Assembly: GCF_039542055.1 (NCBI RefSeq)
Contig: NZ_BAABHK010000004.1
Coordinates: 1 to 64,000 of the forward strand
Reading direction: 5' to 3'
Length of the DNA stretch: 64,000 nt
DNA from: Actinoallomurus vinaceus
GTDB taxonomy: Bacteria > Actinomycetota > Actinomycetes > Streptosporangiales > Streptosporangiaceae
The notes under the pieces were generated by a model. The model saw only the letters and a list, made by a program, of their open reading frames with translations. It was not told where the DNA came from and ran no database searches. This document shows, piece by piece, positions 41,408 to 49,286 of the stretch; positions within the stretch are counted from its first letter, which is position 1; every line of letters begins with the position of its first letter. Made by a program: the position numbers and the translations under genes.

Positions 41408-42628
41408 TTAGCTGAAGAGGCCGTCGCCCCAGTAACCGCCCTTGCGGACGCCGGGCGGGCACGCCCAGATGCCCGAGCCGACGTGCTGGACGTACTCGTT
41501 CATGGCGTCGTTGGCGGCGAGCTTGTTCTGCAGGGGGACGAACTGTTTGCGCGGGTCCCGCTGGTAGGCGATGAAGAACAGGCCGGCGTCGAGGCGGCCG
41601 AGCCCGTCGGTGCCGTCGGTGAAGGAGTAGCCGCGCCGCAGGATGCGGACGCCGCCGTTGCTGTCGGGGTGGGCGATCCGGACGTGGGAGGTGGCGGGCA
41701 GCTTGGCGAGCGGCACCGGGTCGTGCTCGCCCTTGGCGCCGTACGCGTTGCCCTCGCCCTTGGTCCGGCCGAAGATGTCCTGCTGCTCCTGCAGGGAGGT
41801 GCGGTCCCAGGTCTCGATGTGCATGCGGATGCGCCGGGCGACGACGTACGAGCCGCCGGCCATCCAGGCCGCCCCGTCGGAGCCGGACGCCCAGACGTGC
41901 TGGTCGAGGGCCTTGGCCTCGGTGCCCGCGATGTTGCGGGTGCCGTCCTTGAAGCCGAACATGTTCCGCGGCGTCTGCTTGTCCGGCGTCGTCGAGGACG
42001 TCTTGCCGAAGCCGAGCTGCGACCAGCGCACGGAGACCACGCCGAAGCCGATGCGGGCGAGGTTGCGGATGGCGTGCACGGCGACCTGCGGGTCGTCCGC
42101 GCAGGCCTGGACGCAGATGTCGCCGCCGGTGCGGGCGGGGTCGAGGTCGTCGCCCGCGAAGTGCGGCAGGTCGATGAGGGCGGCCGGGCGCTTGGCCTTG
42201 AGGCCGAAGCGGTCCTTGCCGTCCTTCTCGAACAGCGTCGGCCCGAACCCGATCGTGAGGGTGAGCCGCGCCGGGGGCAGGCCGAGCGCCTCGCCGGTGT
42301 CGTCGGGCGGTGACTCGCCGAGGCCACCGGCGGCCGAGCCGTACGGGTGCCCGCCGGTGAACGCGGCGGCGGCCGCGGTCCACTCCTTCAGCATCCGGAT
42401 CAGGCGGTTGCGGTCGTCGGTGACGACGTCGAAGGCGGCGAAGTGCAGCCGGTCCTGTACGGGGGTGGCGATCCCGGCCTGGTGGGCGCCGTAGAAGGGG
42501 ACGGCTTCCTCCTCGGCCGGCCGGTCGTCGTTGGCCTGGGCGACGCTGACGAGCCCGGCGCCGGCGGCGGCGCCCGCCGCGAGCGTCGCGCCGGAGTATC
42601 CGAAGAGCCTGCGCCTGCTGAGCTCCAT
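41408..42628 (-). CDS. efeB: Tat-exported DyP-type haem peroxidase EfeB
   Basis: The 406-residue protein starts with a twin-arginine signal (SRRRLFGYSGATLAAGAAAG). The DyP domain contains the GxxDG motif in FGFKDGTRN, and MAGGSYVVARRIRMHIETWD followed by RILRRGYSFTDGTD around the haem region. EfeB is the deferrochelatase/peroxidase component of the EfeUOB ferrous iron system. Its ATG shares a base with the efeO stop (TAATG), so the two are coupled. The permease EfeU is missing here. Control by the IdeR-type box upstream of efeO is likely. Confidence 0.92.
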   Translation of the reverse strand: MELSRRRLFGYSGATLAAGAAAGAGLVSVAQANDDRPAEEEAVPFYGAHQAGIATPVQDRLHFAAFDVVTDDRNRLIRMLKEWTAAAAAFTGGHPYGSAAGGLGESPPDDTGEALGLPPARLTLTIGFGPTLFEKDGKDRFGLKAKRPAALIDLPHFAGDDLDPARTGGDICVQACADDPQVAVHAIRNLARIGFGVVSVRWSQLGFGKTSSTTPDKQTPRNMFGFKDGTRNIAGTEAKALDQHVWASGSDGAAWMAGGSYVVARRIRMHIETWDRTSLQEQQDIFGRTKGEGNAYGAKGEHDPVPLAKLPATSHVRIAHPDSNGGVRILRRGYSFTDGTDGLGRLDAGLFFIAYQRDPRKQFVPLQNKLAANDAMNEYVQHVGSGIWACPPGVRKGGYWGDGLFS

Positions 42629-43755
42629 TACTTGGCCACCACCCCGGCGAGCTTCGACAGCGGCTCTCCGAGGGCGTTCACCTCGTCGGAGAGGTCCTTG
42701 CGGTCCTTCGCGCCGACCGTGTCGTAGGAGACGTAGCCGTCGCCCTTCTGGAACTTGGCCAGCAGCTTCTGCACCTTGGCGAACTCGGTGTCCAGGGTGG
42801 AGGCCAGCTCGGCGTCCTTCTCCTGGACGACGGGCTTGAGCAGCTCGTAGACCTTCTGCGCGCCGTCGACGTTCGCCTTGAAATCGACCAGGTCGGTGTG
42901 GGAGAAGGTCTCCTCCTCACCGGTCACCTTGCCCGTCGCCACCTCGTCGAGCAGTTCCTTGGCGCCGTTGGCCATCGAGGTGGCGGTGATCGAGGCGGTG
43001 CCGACCTTGGCCTTGAGCGTCTGCAGGTCCTTGACGAGCTGGTCGGCGAACGGCCCCTCGCCGGAGAGCGAGCCGGTCTTCCACAGCGCCTTCTCGATCT
43101 GGTGCCAGCCGGTCCACTTCTCGCCCGACTTGAGGTCGGCCTCACGCAGGTCGACCTTCGGGTCGATGTCCCCGAACGACTCGGCGACCGGCTCGATGCG
43201 CTCCCACCCGACGCGGGACGGGGCGTACAGCGCCTTGGCCTTCTCGACGTCGCCCTTCTTCACCGCGGCGGCGAACTCCGTCGCCTTGGAAAGCGTGTCG
43301 TCGACCTGCTCGGCGACGTACGTCCGGTAGGCGGCGACGGCCTGGTCCAGACGGGGGTCGGCCGCCTTGCCCTGGCCGGTCACGGTCAGCGCCTGCGTCG
43401 GGCCCTTGCCGGTCATCCCGGCACTGCACATGACCTTGTACGTGCCGGCGGAGAGCTGGACGGTGACCTCCGCGCCGGTGCCGGGGCCGATGTTCTCGCG
43501 CTCTGAGACGATCTTGCCGTCCGGCGCGAGGATCTCCAGCTCGTTCACCTGGGAGCCCTTGTTGGTGACCTTGAAGGTCACGGCTCCGGCCGCCGCGCTC
43601 TTGGCGGCGACGTCGCAGGAGGAGTCGGTGGCGGTGACCTCGATCGCCCCGGCGCCGCCCTTCGCACCGCCCTTGTCGTCCTTCCCGCACGCCGACAACG
43701 CGGCCAGGGAGACGAGAGCGGCGCTCGCGGCGGCGAGCACGTGGACATGACGCAT
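42628..43755 (-). CDS. efeO: Iron-uptake lipoprotein EfeO (cupredoxin plus M75 domain)
   Basis: The 375-residue protein has a lipoprotein signal (ALVSLAALSAC, lipobox Cys at 23), an N-terminal cupredoxin-like domain (about 35-130, KVMCSAGMTGKGP) and a C-terminal M75 domain with the HxxE motif in GWHQIEKALW. EfeO binds ferrous/ferric iron outside the membrane and works with EfeB and the EfeU permease. The ATG at 43755 has GGAG upstream. It starts the operon below an IdeR-type box. No efeU gene is present in the window on either side. Confidence 0.92.
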   Translation of the reverse strand: MRHVHVLAAASAALVSLAALSACGKDDKGGAKGGAGAIEVTATDSSCDVAAKSAAAGAVTFKVTNKGSQVNELEILAPDGKIVSERENIGPGTGAEVTVQLSAGTYKVMCSAGMTGKGPTQALTVTGQGKAADPRLDQAVAAYRTYVAEQVDDTLSKATEFAAAVKKGDVEKAKALYAPSRVGWERIEPVAESFGDIDPKVDLREADLKSGEKWTGWHQIEKALWKTGSLSGEGPFADQLVKDLQTLKAKVGTASITATSMANGAKELLDEVATGKVTGEEETFSHTDLVDFKANVDGAQKVYELLKPVVQEKDAELASTLDTEFAKVQKLLAKFQKGDGYVSYDTVGAKDRKDLSDEVNALGEPLSKLAGVVAK

Positions 43756-43832
43756 GGGGTCTCCAGTGAGGCGAAGGACGGTCAGACGCCCGTTGTGGCG
43801 GGCATGGGTCGGGGACACCTGATAAGGCATAC

Positions 43833-43851
43833 CTAACTTAGCTTTACCTAA
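43833..43851 (-). promoter_or_regulatory. IdeR/DmdR1-type iron box
   Basis: On the efeO strand the site reads TTAGGTAAAGCTAAGTTAG and matches 14 of 19 positions of the consensus TTAGGTTAGGCTAACCTAA. It lies 78 bases upstream of the efeO start in an A+T-rich island that should contain the promoter. Confidence 0.75.
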
Positions 43852-43978
43852 CCTCATTTCGTCAAGCGGCAGCGGGGCCGGCGCGGTGTGAACATCACCA
43901 CGTCGACCTTGTCTGGGAGCGCTTAGACCACTCACCCGGCGGGCCGCCCGCCGAGCTACGGGCTTCCGCCGCACTGCG

Positions 43979-44624
43979 CCAGCCTTCAGGCTGGACGTGG
44001 AGCATCGCCGGATCCTGACCTGTTCAAGCCAATGTTGCCACCAACCACTACAGGCCGCTATATAGTGCGGTGCTATGCAGTTACGGTATGCCTATCGTCT
44101 AGACCCGACTCCGGGGCAGCGTGTCGCGCTGGCCAAGGCGTTCGGGTGCGCGCCGCGATAACCAAGCGATCTACGTGGAAGACCTGGCCGTGAATGGACT
44201 GGCGCGCACCCGGCTGGCAAAGAGCGTTCACGACGCCGGCTGATCATCCTTCGTCGCAATGCTGGAGTACAAAGCCCGCCTGTATGGGCGGACCGTACAC
44301 CGGATCGACCGGTGGTGCCCCTCCTCGAAGCTGTGCTCCGCCTGCGGGAACGTTGCCGAGGCGATGCCGCTGAACGTCCGGTCGTGGACCTGCCCCTGCG
44401 GGGCGGTCCACGACCGGGACGTCAATGCAGCCAAGAACATCCTCGCCGCCGGACGGGCGGAGAGGCCAAACGCCTCCCACGCCAGTGGGCGGGACGGCGC
44501 AAGCCGCTCCGGTGGAGGGCAGGTAAGACCACCCCACCAGGTGGCAAGCCCGTCGAAGCAGGAAGCCACAGAGGTGCCGCATAACGCGACACGGACTGGC
44601 TCCCCAGCCTTTCAGGCTGGGGAG
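43979..44624 (+). mobile_element. Decayed IS200/IS605-group (TnpB-only, IS1341-like) element
   Basis: Left hairpin CCAGCCT-TC-AGGCTGG at 43979-43994 and right hairpin CTCCCCAGCCT-TTC-AGGCTGGGGAG at 44600-44624 share the CAGCCT stem. They flank a broken tnpB. The right hairpin ends five bases before the stop codon of the sigma factor gene on the other strand. Confidence 0.75.
44075..44530 (+). pseudogene. tnpB: tnpB relic with internal deletion and nonsense codon
   Basis: ATG at 44075 opens MQLRYAYRLDPTPGQRVALA, the usual TnpB start, but stops after about 28 codons. The sequence resumes as NQAIYVEDLAVNGLARTRLA, then meets a TGA where relatives have Trp, and continues MLEYKARLYGRTVHRIDRW, CPSSKLCSACGNV and the zinc-ribbon end DRDVNAAKNILAAG. 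About 170 internal residues, including the first RuvC motif, are deleted. Inactive. Confidence 0.8.
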
Positions 44625-44628
44625 CGCG

Positions 44629-45846
44629 TCAATCCAGGTACTCCCGGAGCATCTGCGCACGCGTCGGGTGCCGCAGCTTCGCCAGGGTCTTCGACTCGAT
44701 CTGCCGGATACGCTCCCGCGTCACCCCGAACTCCCGGCCGACCTCCTCGAGGGTGCGCGGGTGGCCGTCGGTCAGGCCGAAGCGCAGCTGGATGATCCGC
44801 TGCTCCCGGTCCGACAGCGACCCCAGGATGCCGCCGAGCTGATCCTGGAGGAGGATGAACGCCGCCGCCTCCATCGGGACGACCGCGTCGGCGTCCTCGA
44901 TGAAGTCACCGAGGTCGGAGTCCTCCTCGCCGATCGGCGACTGGAGGGACACCGGCTCCTGGGCGACACGCTGGATCTCGATCACCCGGTCGGGCGGCAG
45001 CCCCATCTCCACCCCGATCTCCTCGGGAGTCGGCTCCCTGCCGAGATCCTGGTGGAGCTGGCGCTGGACGCGCACCAGCTTGTTGATGGTCTCCACCATG
45101 TGCACCGGGATCCGGATGGTCCGGGCCTGGTCGGCGATCGCCCGTGTGATCGCCTGGCGGATCCACCACGTCGCGTACGTCGAGAACTTGTACCCCTTGG
45201 TGTAGTCGAATTTCTCGACCGCACGGATCAGCCCGAGATTGCCCTCCTGGATGAGATCTAGGAACAGCATGCCGCGGCCGACGTAGCGCTTGGCGATGGA
45301 CACCACCAGGCGCAGATTGGCCTCGATCAGTCGTTGCTTCGCCCGTACTCCGTCATGGGCGAGCAGTTCGAGGTCGGAGCGTTCACCGGGAGCGATGATG
45401 GCCGCGCGGGCCAGCTTCTCCTCAGCGAACAGTCCCGCCTCGATCGATTTCGCGAGTTCTACTTCTTCTTCTGCCGTGAGCAGCGGTACGCGTCCGATCT
45501 CGCGCAGGTAGATTCGGACCAGGTCGCTTGTCGGCGCCCGCCTCCCGAGGTCGTCCCCATCAGCTCGCGCGGAGTCCTCGTGCCCGCTCCGGGACTCGAG
45601 AACCTCCACCCCCTGATCCGCGAGCATCCGGACGACCCGGTCGGCCGAGTCCGCCGGCAGGTCGGAACGATCGATCGCGGCGGCGACGTCGTCCACCGTT
45701 ATTCCACGTTCTCTGCCGCGTGCGACGAGGTCCGCCACCTGTTCAACCGGCGGCGTTTCGCTTGGCAGCACCGAAGGGCCCACGGTGACAGTGTGCGGCA
45801 AGGGCCCCGGATTCCGGGGGACCCATTTTTGAGTCCCAGGGGTCAC
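44629..45846 (-). CDS. rpoD: Principal-type RNA polymerase sigma factor (RpoD/HrdB family)
   Basis: The 405-residue factor has region 1.1-like residues 30-82, region 1.2 (TSDLVRIYLREIGRVPLLTA), region 2 (ANLRLVVSIAKRYVGRGMLF, EKFDYTKGYKFSTYATWWIR), region 3 (IRIPVHMVETINKLVRVQRQ) and region 4 (SLSDREQRIIQLRFGLTDGH, FGVTRERIRQIESKTLAKLR). The GTG start overlaps the dnaG stop (GTGA), which supports this start and gives translational coupling. It is shorter than HrdB of Streptomyces (about 510 residues), and whether it is the only principal sigma cannot be judged. A dead TnpB element abuts its stop. Confidence 0.88.
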   Translation of the reverse strand: MTPGTQKWVPRNPGPLPHTVTVGPSVLPSETPPVEQVADLVARGRERGITVDDVAAAIDRSDLPADSADRVVRMLADQGVEVLESRSGHEDSARADGDDLGRRAPTSDLVRIYLREIGRVPLLTAEEEVELAKSIEAGLFAEEKLARAAIIAPGERSDLELLAHDGVRAKQRLIEANLRLVVSIAKRYVGRGMLFLDLIQEGNLGLIRAVEKFDYTKGYKFSTYATWWIRQAITRAIADQARTIRIPVHMVETINKLVRVQRQLHQDLGREPTPEEIGVEMGLPPDRVIEIQRVAQEPVSLQSPIGEEDSDLGDFIEDADAVVPMEAAAFILLQDQLGGILGSLSDREQRIIQLRFGLTDGHPRTLEEVGREFGVTRERIRQIESKTLAKLRHPTRAQMLREYLD

Positions 45847-47720
45847 AAAGAGCTGATGGCTCGCTCCCGCAACACCTTTCGCTGCAGCTCAAGGGCCATA
45901 AGGTCGCCGAACAGGCGGTTGTACTCCTCTTGGTGCTCGACCGGATTCAGCCGCCGGAGTTTGGACTGCAGTTTGGTGATCTCCCGTGTGACCTGGATCT
46001 CCTGCAATCTGGACAGCATCGCGGCGGCATATCGGTCGTCCGGATCTCCGGTGGACCGCAGCGGCTCCACGGCCAGGCCGGTGATCAGGTCTCTGACCTC
46101 GTCATTCGGCGCGGCGTCGCGCAGCCGCCCGGCCCATTCCGGCCCGCCGCCCGCCGAAGCGACGCCGCCGAGGTCCGCGATCAGCGCCCGCACGGCGGCA
46201 TGGCCCGGGACGATCAGCGCCTCCGGGGGCATCGAGTCGAAGGCCGGCCCGATCAGCGCCGGCCGCTGCAGCGCGAGCTTCAGCGTCTCCCGCTCCACCT
46301 GGACGACCGGGTCGTTCGGGTCATGGGCCGGACGCCGAGACGGCGCCGCCTCGGGCCGCCGGGCGCGCGCGTCACCGCGCCGAGGGTCGCCGGGACGGCC
46401 GGTGGCGTGCTCGCGGACCCGCCGGAGCACGAACTGCTCGTCGAGGAAGCCGGTCCACTTGTCCAGGTCGATGGCGTACCGGTCGCGCATCCCGCGGTCC
46501 CGGATCCCCGCGATGATCGGCGCGGCGGCGTCGATCGCGGCGAGCCGGCCCTCGGTGGTGTCGAGGTCGTACTTGGCGATGGTCGCCTGGATCGCGAACC
46601 GGAACAGCGGCACGCGCGAGGCGACCAGGTCGCGCACTGCCGCGTCGCCGTGCTTCAGCCGCAGGTCGCAGGGGTCCAGGCCGTCCGGCTGCACCGCCAC
46701 GAACGTCTGGGCGGCGAACCGGTGCTCCGACTCGAACGCCCGCAGGGCGGCCTTCTGCCCCGCGGCGTCCCCGTCAAAGGTGAAGATCACCTCACCGCTG
46801 GCCTCGTCCTGGTCCATCAGCAGCCGGCGCAGGATCTTGATGTGCTCGTCGCCGAAGGAGGTGCCAGAGGTGGCGATGGCGGTGCCCACGCCCGCCAGGT
46901 GGCAGGCCATGACGTCGGTGTAGCCCTCGACGACGACCGCCTGTCGCCGCTTGGCGATGTCCTTCTTCGCCAGGTCGGCGCCGTACAGCACCGAGCCCTT
47001 CTTGAACAGCGGCGTCTCGGGGGTGTTGAGGTACTTCGGGCCGTCGTCGCGCTCCTCCAGGCGGCGCGCGCCGAACCCGATGACGTCGCCGGTGAGGTCG
47101 CGGATCGGCCAGATCAGCCGGCCGCGGAACCGGTCGATGGGCCCGCGCCGCCCCTGGCTGGCCAGCCCGCCGGTGATGAGCTCCTTGTCGGCGAAGCCCC
47201 GGCCGCGCAGGTGGCGGACGAGCGCCTCCCATTCGTTCGGCGCGTAGCCGACGCCGAACCGCTCGGCGTCCTCCCGTCCGAAGCCACGCTCGGCGAGGAA
47301 CCGGCGGCCGATCTCGGCCGCCGGGGTCATCAGCTGCTCGGCGAAGAACTCCGCCGCGGCGCGGTGCGCCTCCACCAGGCGGGTCCGCTCGCCCTTCTGC
47401 CGGCCCGGGACGTAGCCGCCCTCGCTGTAGCGGAGTTGCACACCGGCCTTGGCGGCGAGCCGCTCGATCGCCTCGGCGAACGACAGGTGCTCGATCTTCT
47501 GGACGAAGCCGATCGCGTCGCCGCCCTCGCCGCAGCCGAAGCAGTAGAACATTCCGTTCGAAACGTTGAAAGATGGCGATTTCTCATCATGAAACGGACA
47601 GAGGCCTTTGAGCGCGCCGCCGCCCGCGTTGCGGAGCTGGACGTACTCCCCCACGACCTCGTCGATCGGCGACCGCTCACGTACAAGGGCGATGTCTTCA
47701 TCACGTATCCGGCCTGCCAC
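45843..47720 (-). CDS. dnaG: DNA primase DnaG
   Basis: The 625-residue primase has the N-terminal CHC2 zinc domain (LCPFHDEKSPSFNV, YCFGCGEGGDAIGFVQ), the RNA-polymerase core (YAPNEWEALVRHLRGRGFAD; GFGARRLEERDDGPKYLNTP) and the TOPRIM motif VVVEGYTDVMACHLAGVGTA with the acidic FTFDGDAAGQKAAL. The C-terminal helical part would bind DnaB. It makes primers for replication. It is followed directly by the sigma factor gene with overlapping stop and start, echoing the dnaG-rpoD order of the macromolecular synthesis operon in other bacteria. GTG start. Confidence 0.95.
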   Translation of the reverse strand: MAGRIRDEDIALVRERSPIDEVVGEYVQLRNAGGGALKGLCPFHDEKSPSFNVSNGMFYCFGCGEGGDAIGFVQKIEHLSFAEAIERLAAKAGVQLRYSEGGYVPGRQKGERTRLVEAHRAAAEFFAEQLMTPAAEIGRRFLAERGFGREDAERFGVGYAPNEWEALVRHLRGRGFADKELITGGLASQGRRGPIDRFRGRLIWPIRDLTGDVIGFGARRLEERDDGPKYLNTPETPLFKKGSVLYGADLAKKDIAKRRQAVVVEGYTDVMACHLAGVGTAIATSGTSFGDEHIKILRRLLMDQDEASGEVIFTFDGDAAGQKAALRAFESEHRFAAQTFVAVQPDGLDPCDLRLKHGDAAVRDLVASRVPLFRFAIQATIAKYDLDTTEGRLAAIDAAAPIIAGIRDRGMRDRYAIDLDKWTGFLDEQFVLRRVREHATGRPGDPRRGDARARRPEAAPSRRPAHDPNDPVVQVERETLKLALQRPALIGPAFDSMPPEALIVPGHAAVRALIADLGGVASAGGGPEWAGRLRDAAPNDEVRDLITGLAVEPLRSTGDPDDRYAAAMLSRLQEIQVTREITKLQSKLRRLNPVEHQEEYNRLFGDLMALELQRKVLRERAISSL

Positions 47721-48008
47721 GTCCGCAGTCTAGTCGCGACCTCCGACACGGGAGCCCGTACCGGACACCCCGCCGGCCCCCGCTGGAGCCTGCCCGACAC
47801 CCCGCCGGAGCCGCCGAGCGGCCGCGTGCGGAAAGCGCGACGACACTCTGGACAAATCACGGAACGGCGCGATGTACTTACTCAACTTCGGCGGCCCATG
47901 GCGGATGCCGCCGTCACTCGGCATCGGGTGGTTCGGGGGCCGCGAGCAGAGCACGCGCGAGCGACGGTGGGCACGCCACGGGTCGTCCCCGTGACGCGAG
48001 GTGAAGCG

Positions 48009-49286
48009 ATGACCGAAGTCGTCCTCGATGCGGTGAACAAGGTCTACCCGGACGGTTTCCACGCCGTACGGGACGTCAGCCTGCGGATTCCCGACGGCGA
48101 GCTGTTCGTGCTCCTCGGCCCGTCCGGCTGCGGGAAGTCGACACTGCTGCGCATGGTCGCGGGCCTGGAGGAGATCACCGCCGGCGACCTGTACCTGGGC
48201 GGCCGGTTCGCCAACCACCTCGCGCCGCGCGAGCGCGACCTCGCGATGGTCTTCCAGAACGGCGCGCTATACCCGCATCGCGACGTCCGGCGCAACATCG
48301 CGTTCCCCCTGGAGATCTCCGGCGACGACTCGGCGGCCGCGCATGAGCGCATCGTCGAGCTGTCGCGGGCGCTCGGGATCGAGGAGACGCTGCACCGGCT
48401 GCCCTCGACGCTGTCCGGCGGCCAGCGGCAGCGGGTCGCGATGGGCCGGGCGCTGATCCGCGAACCCGGGATCTTCCTGATGGACGAGCCCCTGTCCAAC
48501 CTCGACGCCGGCCTGCGCACCGAGCTCCGCATGGAGATCAGCGCGCTGGTCCGCTCCCTCGGCGTGACCACGCTCTACGTCACGCACGACCAGACCGAGG
48601 CGCTCACGCTCGCCGACCGCGTGGCCATCATGCGGCAGGGCGTCCTGCAGGACGTCGGCACTCCGCAGCAGGTGTACGACGACCCGGCCACGATGTTCGT
48701 GGCGGCCTTCCTCAGCGCCCCGCCGATCAACCTCGTGCGGGCCTCGGTCTGGGCGGACCAGGGAGAGGGGATCGTGCTCGGCCTGGGGAACAACCGGCTG
48801 GTCCTGCCGTGGACCGACCCCAGGTCGTCCGCGCTCGTGTCCCGCCACGGCACGTACGTGACGGCGGGGATCCGCGCCGACGCCCTGCGCCCGGCGGCGG
48901 ACGGCCTGCTGGCGGGGCGGGTGCGGGCGCTGGAGTTCCACGGCTCGGAGTGGCTCGCCTACGCCGAGGCCGGCCTGCCGCACGTCGACGCCGAGGCCCC
49001 GTACGAGAACAACGAGGCGCCCTCGCCCGCCGGCGGGCGGGCGGCCAACGGGCACGGCGATGGCGGCATGCTGCGCCGGATCCTGCGGACCGCCGGCCTC
49101 GTCGCCGACGAGGCCCCCGCCGAGCGGATCTCGCACGGGGGCACCCATCGCCGGTCCGACGTGGTGTTCCGGCTGGGGTCGCGGTCGGGCGTCAGCGCAG
49201 GCGACACCGTCCGGCTGGCCGTCGACACCGACCGCGTCCTGCTGTTCGGCGACGACGGCCGCCGCCTCGACCCGGTGCGCCGTTAG
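48009..49286 (+). CDS. Carbohydrate-type ABC transporter ATP-binding subunit (MalK/UgpC class)
   Basis: The 425-residue ATPase has Walker A LGPSGCGKSTLLRMVAGLEE, Q-loop MVFQNGALYPH, signature LSGGQRQRVAMGRAL, Walker B IFLMDEPLSNLDAGLR and H-loop LYVTHDQTEA, then C-terminal TOBE-like regulatory parts. The segment around residues 340-365 is a low-complexity linker (YENNEAPSPAGGRAANGHG) inside the regulatory domain. No permease or binding-protein gene is adjacent, so it may serve several transporters as MsmK-type ATPases do. The 3' end overlaps the convergent lactate permease by four bases. Confidence 0.88.
   Translation: MTEVVLDAVNKVYPDGFHAVRDVSLRIPDGELFVLLGPSGCGKSTLLRMVAGLEEITAGDLYLGGRFANHLAPRERDLAMVFQNGALYPHRDVRRNIAFPLEISGDDSAAAHERIVELSRALGIEETLHRLPSTLSGGQRQRVAMGRALIREPGIFLMDEPLSNLDAGLRTELRMEISALVRSLGVTTLYVTHDQTEALTLADRVAIMRQGVLQDVGTPQQVYDDPATMFVAAFLSAPPINLVRASVWADQGEGIVLGLGNNRLVLPWTDPRSSALVSRHGTYVTAGIRADALRPAADGLLAGRVRALEFHGSEWLAYAEAGLPHVDAEAPYENNEAPSPAGGRAANGHGDGGMLRRILRTAGLVADEAPAERISHGGTHRRSDVVFRLGSRSGVSAGDTVRLAVDTDRVLLFGDDGRRLDPVRR

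Noticed and set aside
39740..42313. Forward open frame of about 857 codons across the glycosidase and efeB genes
   Set aside because: Antisense shadow rich in V/G/R with no motif; both reverse-strand genes are well supported.
45930..48008. Apparent long N-terminal extension of the ABC ATPase gene
   Set aside because: It is antisense to dnaG; the ATPase start at 48009 has a ribosome site and the normal MalK-type beginning.
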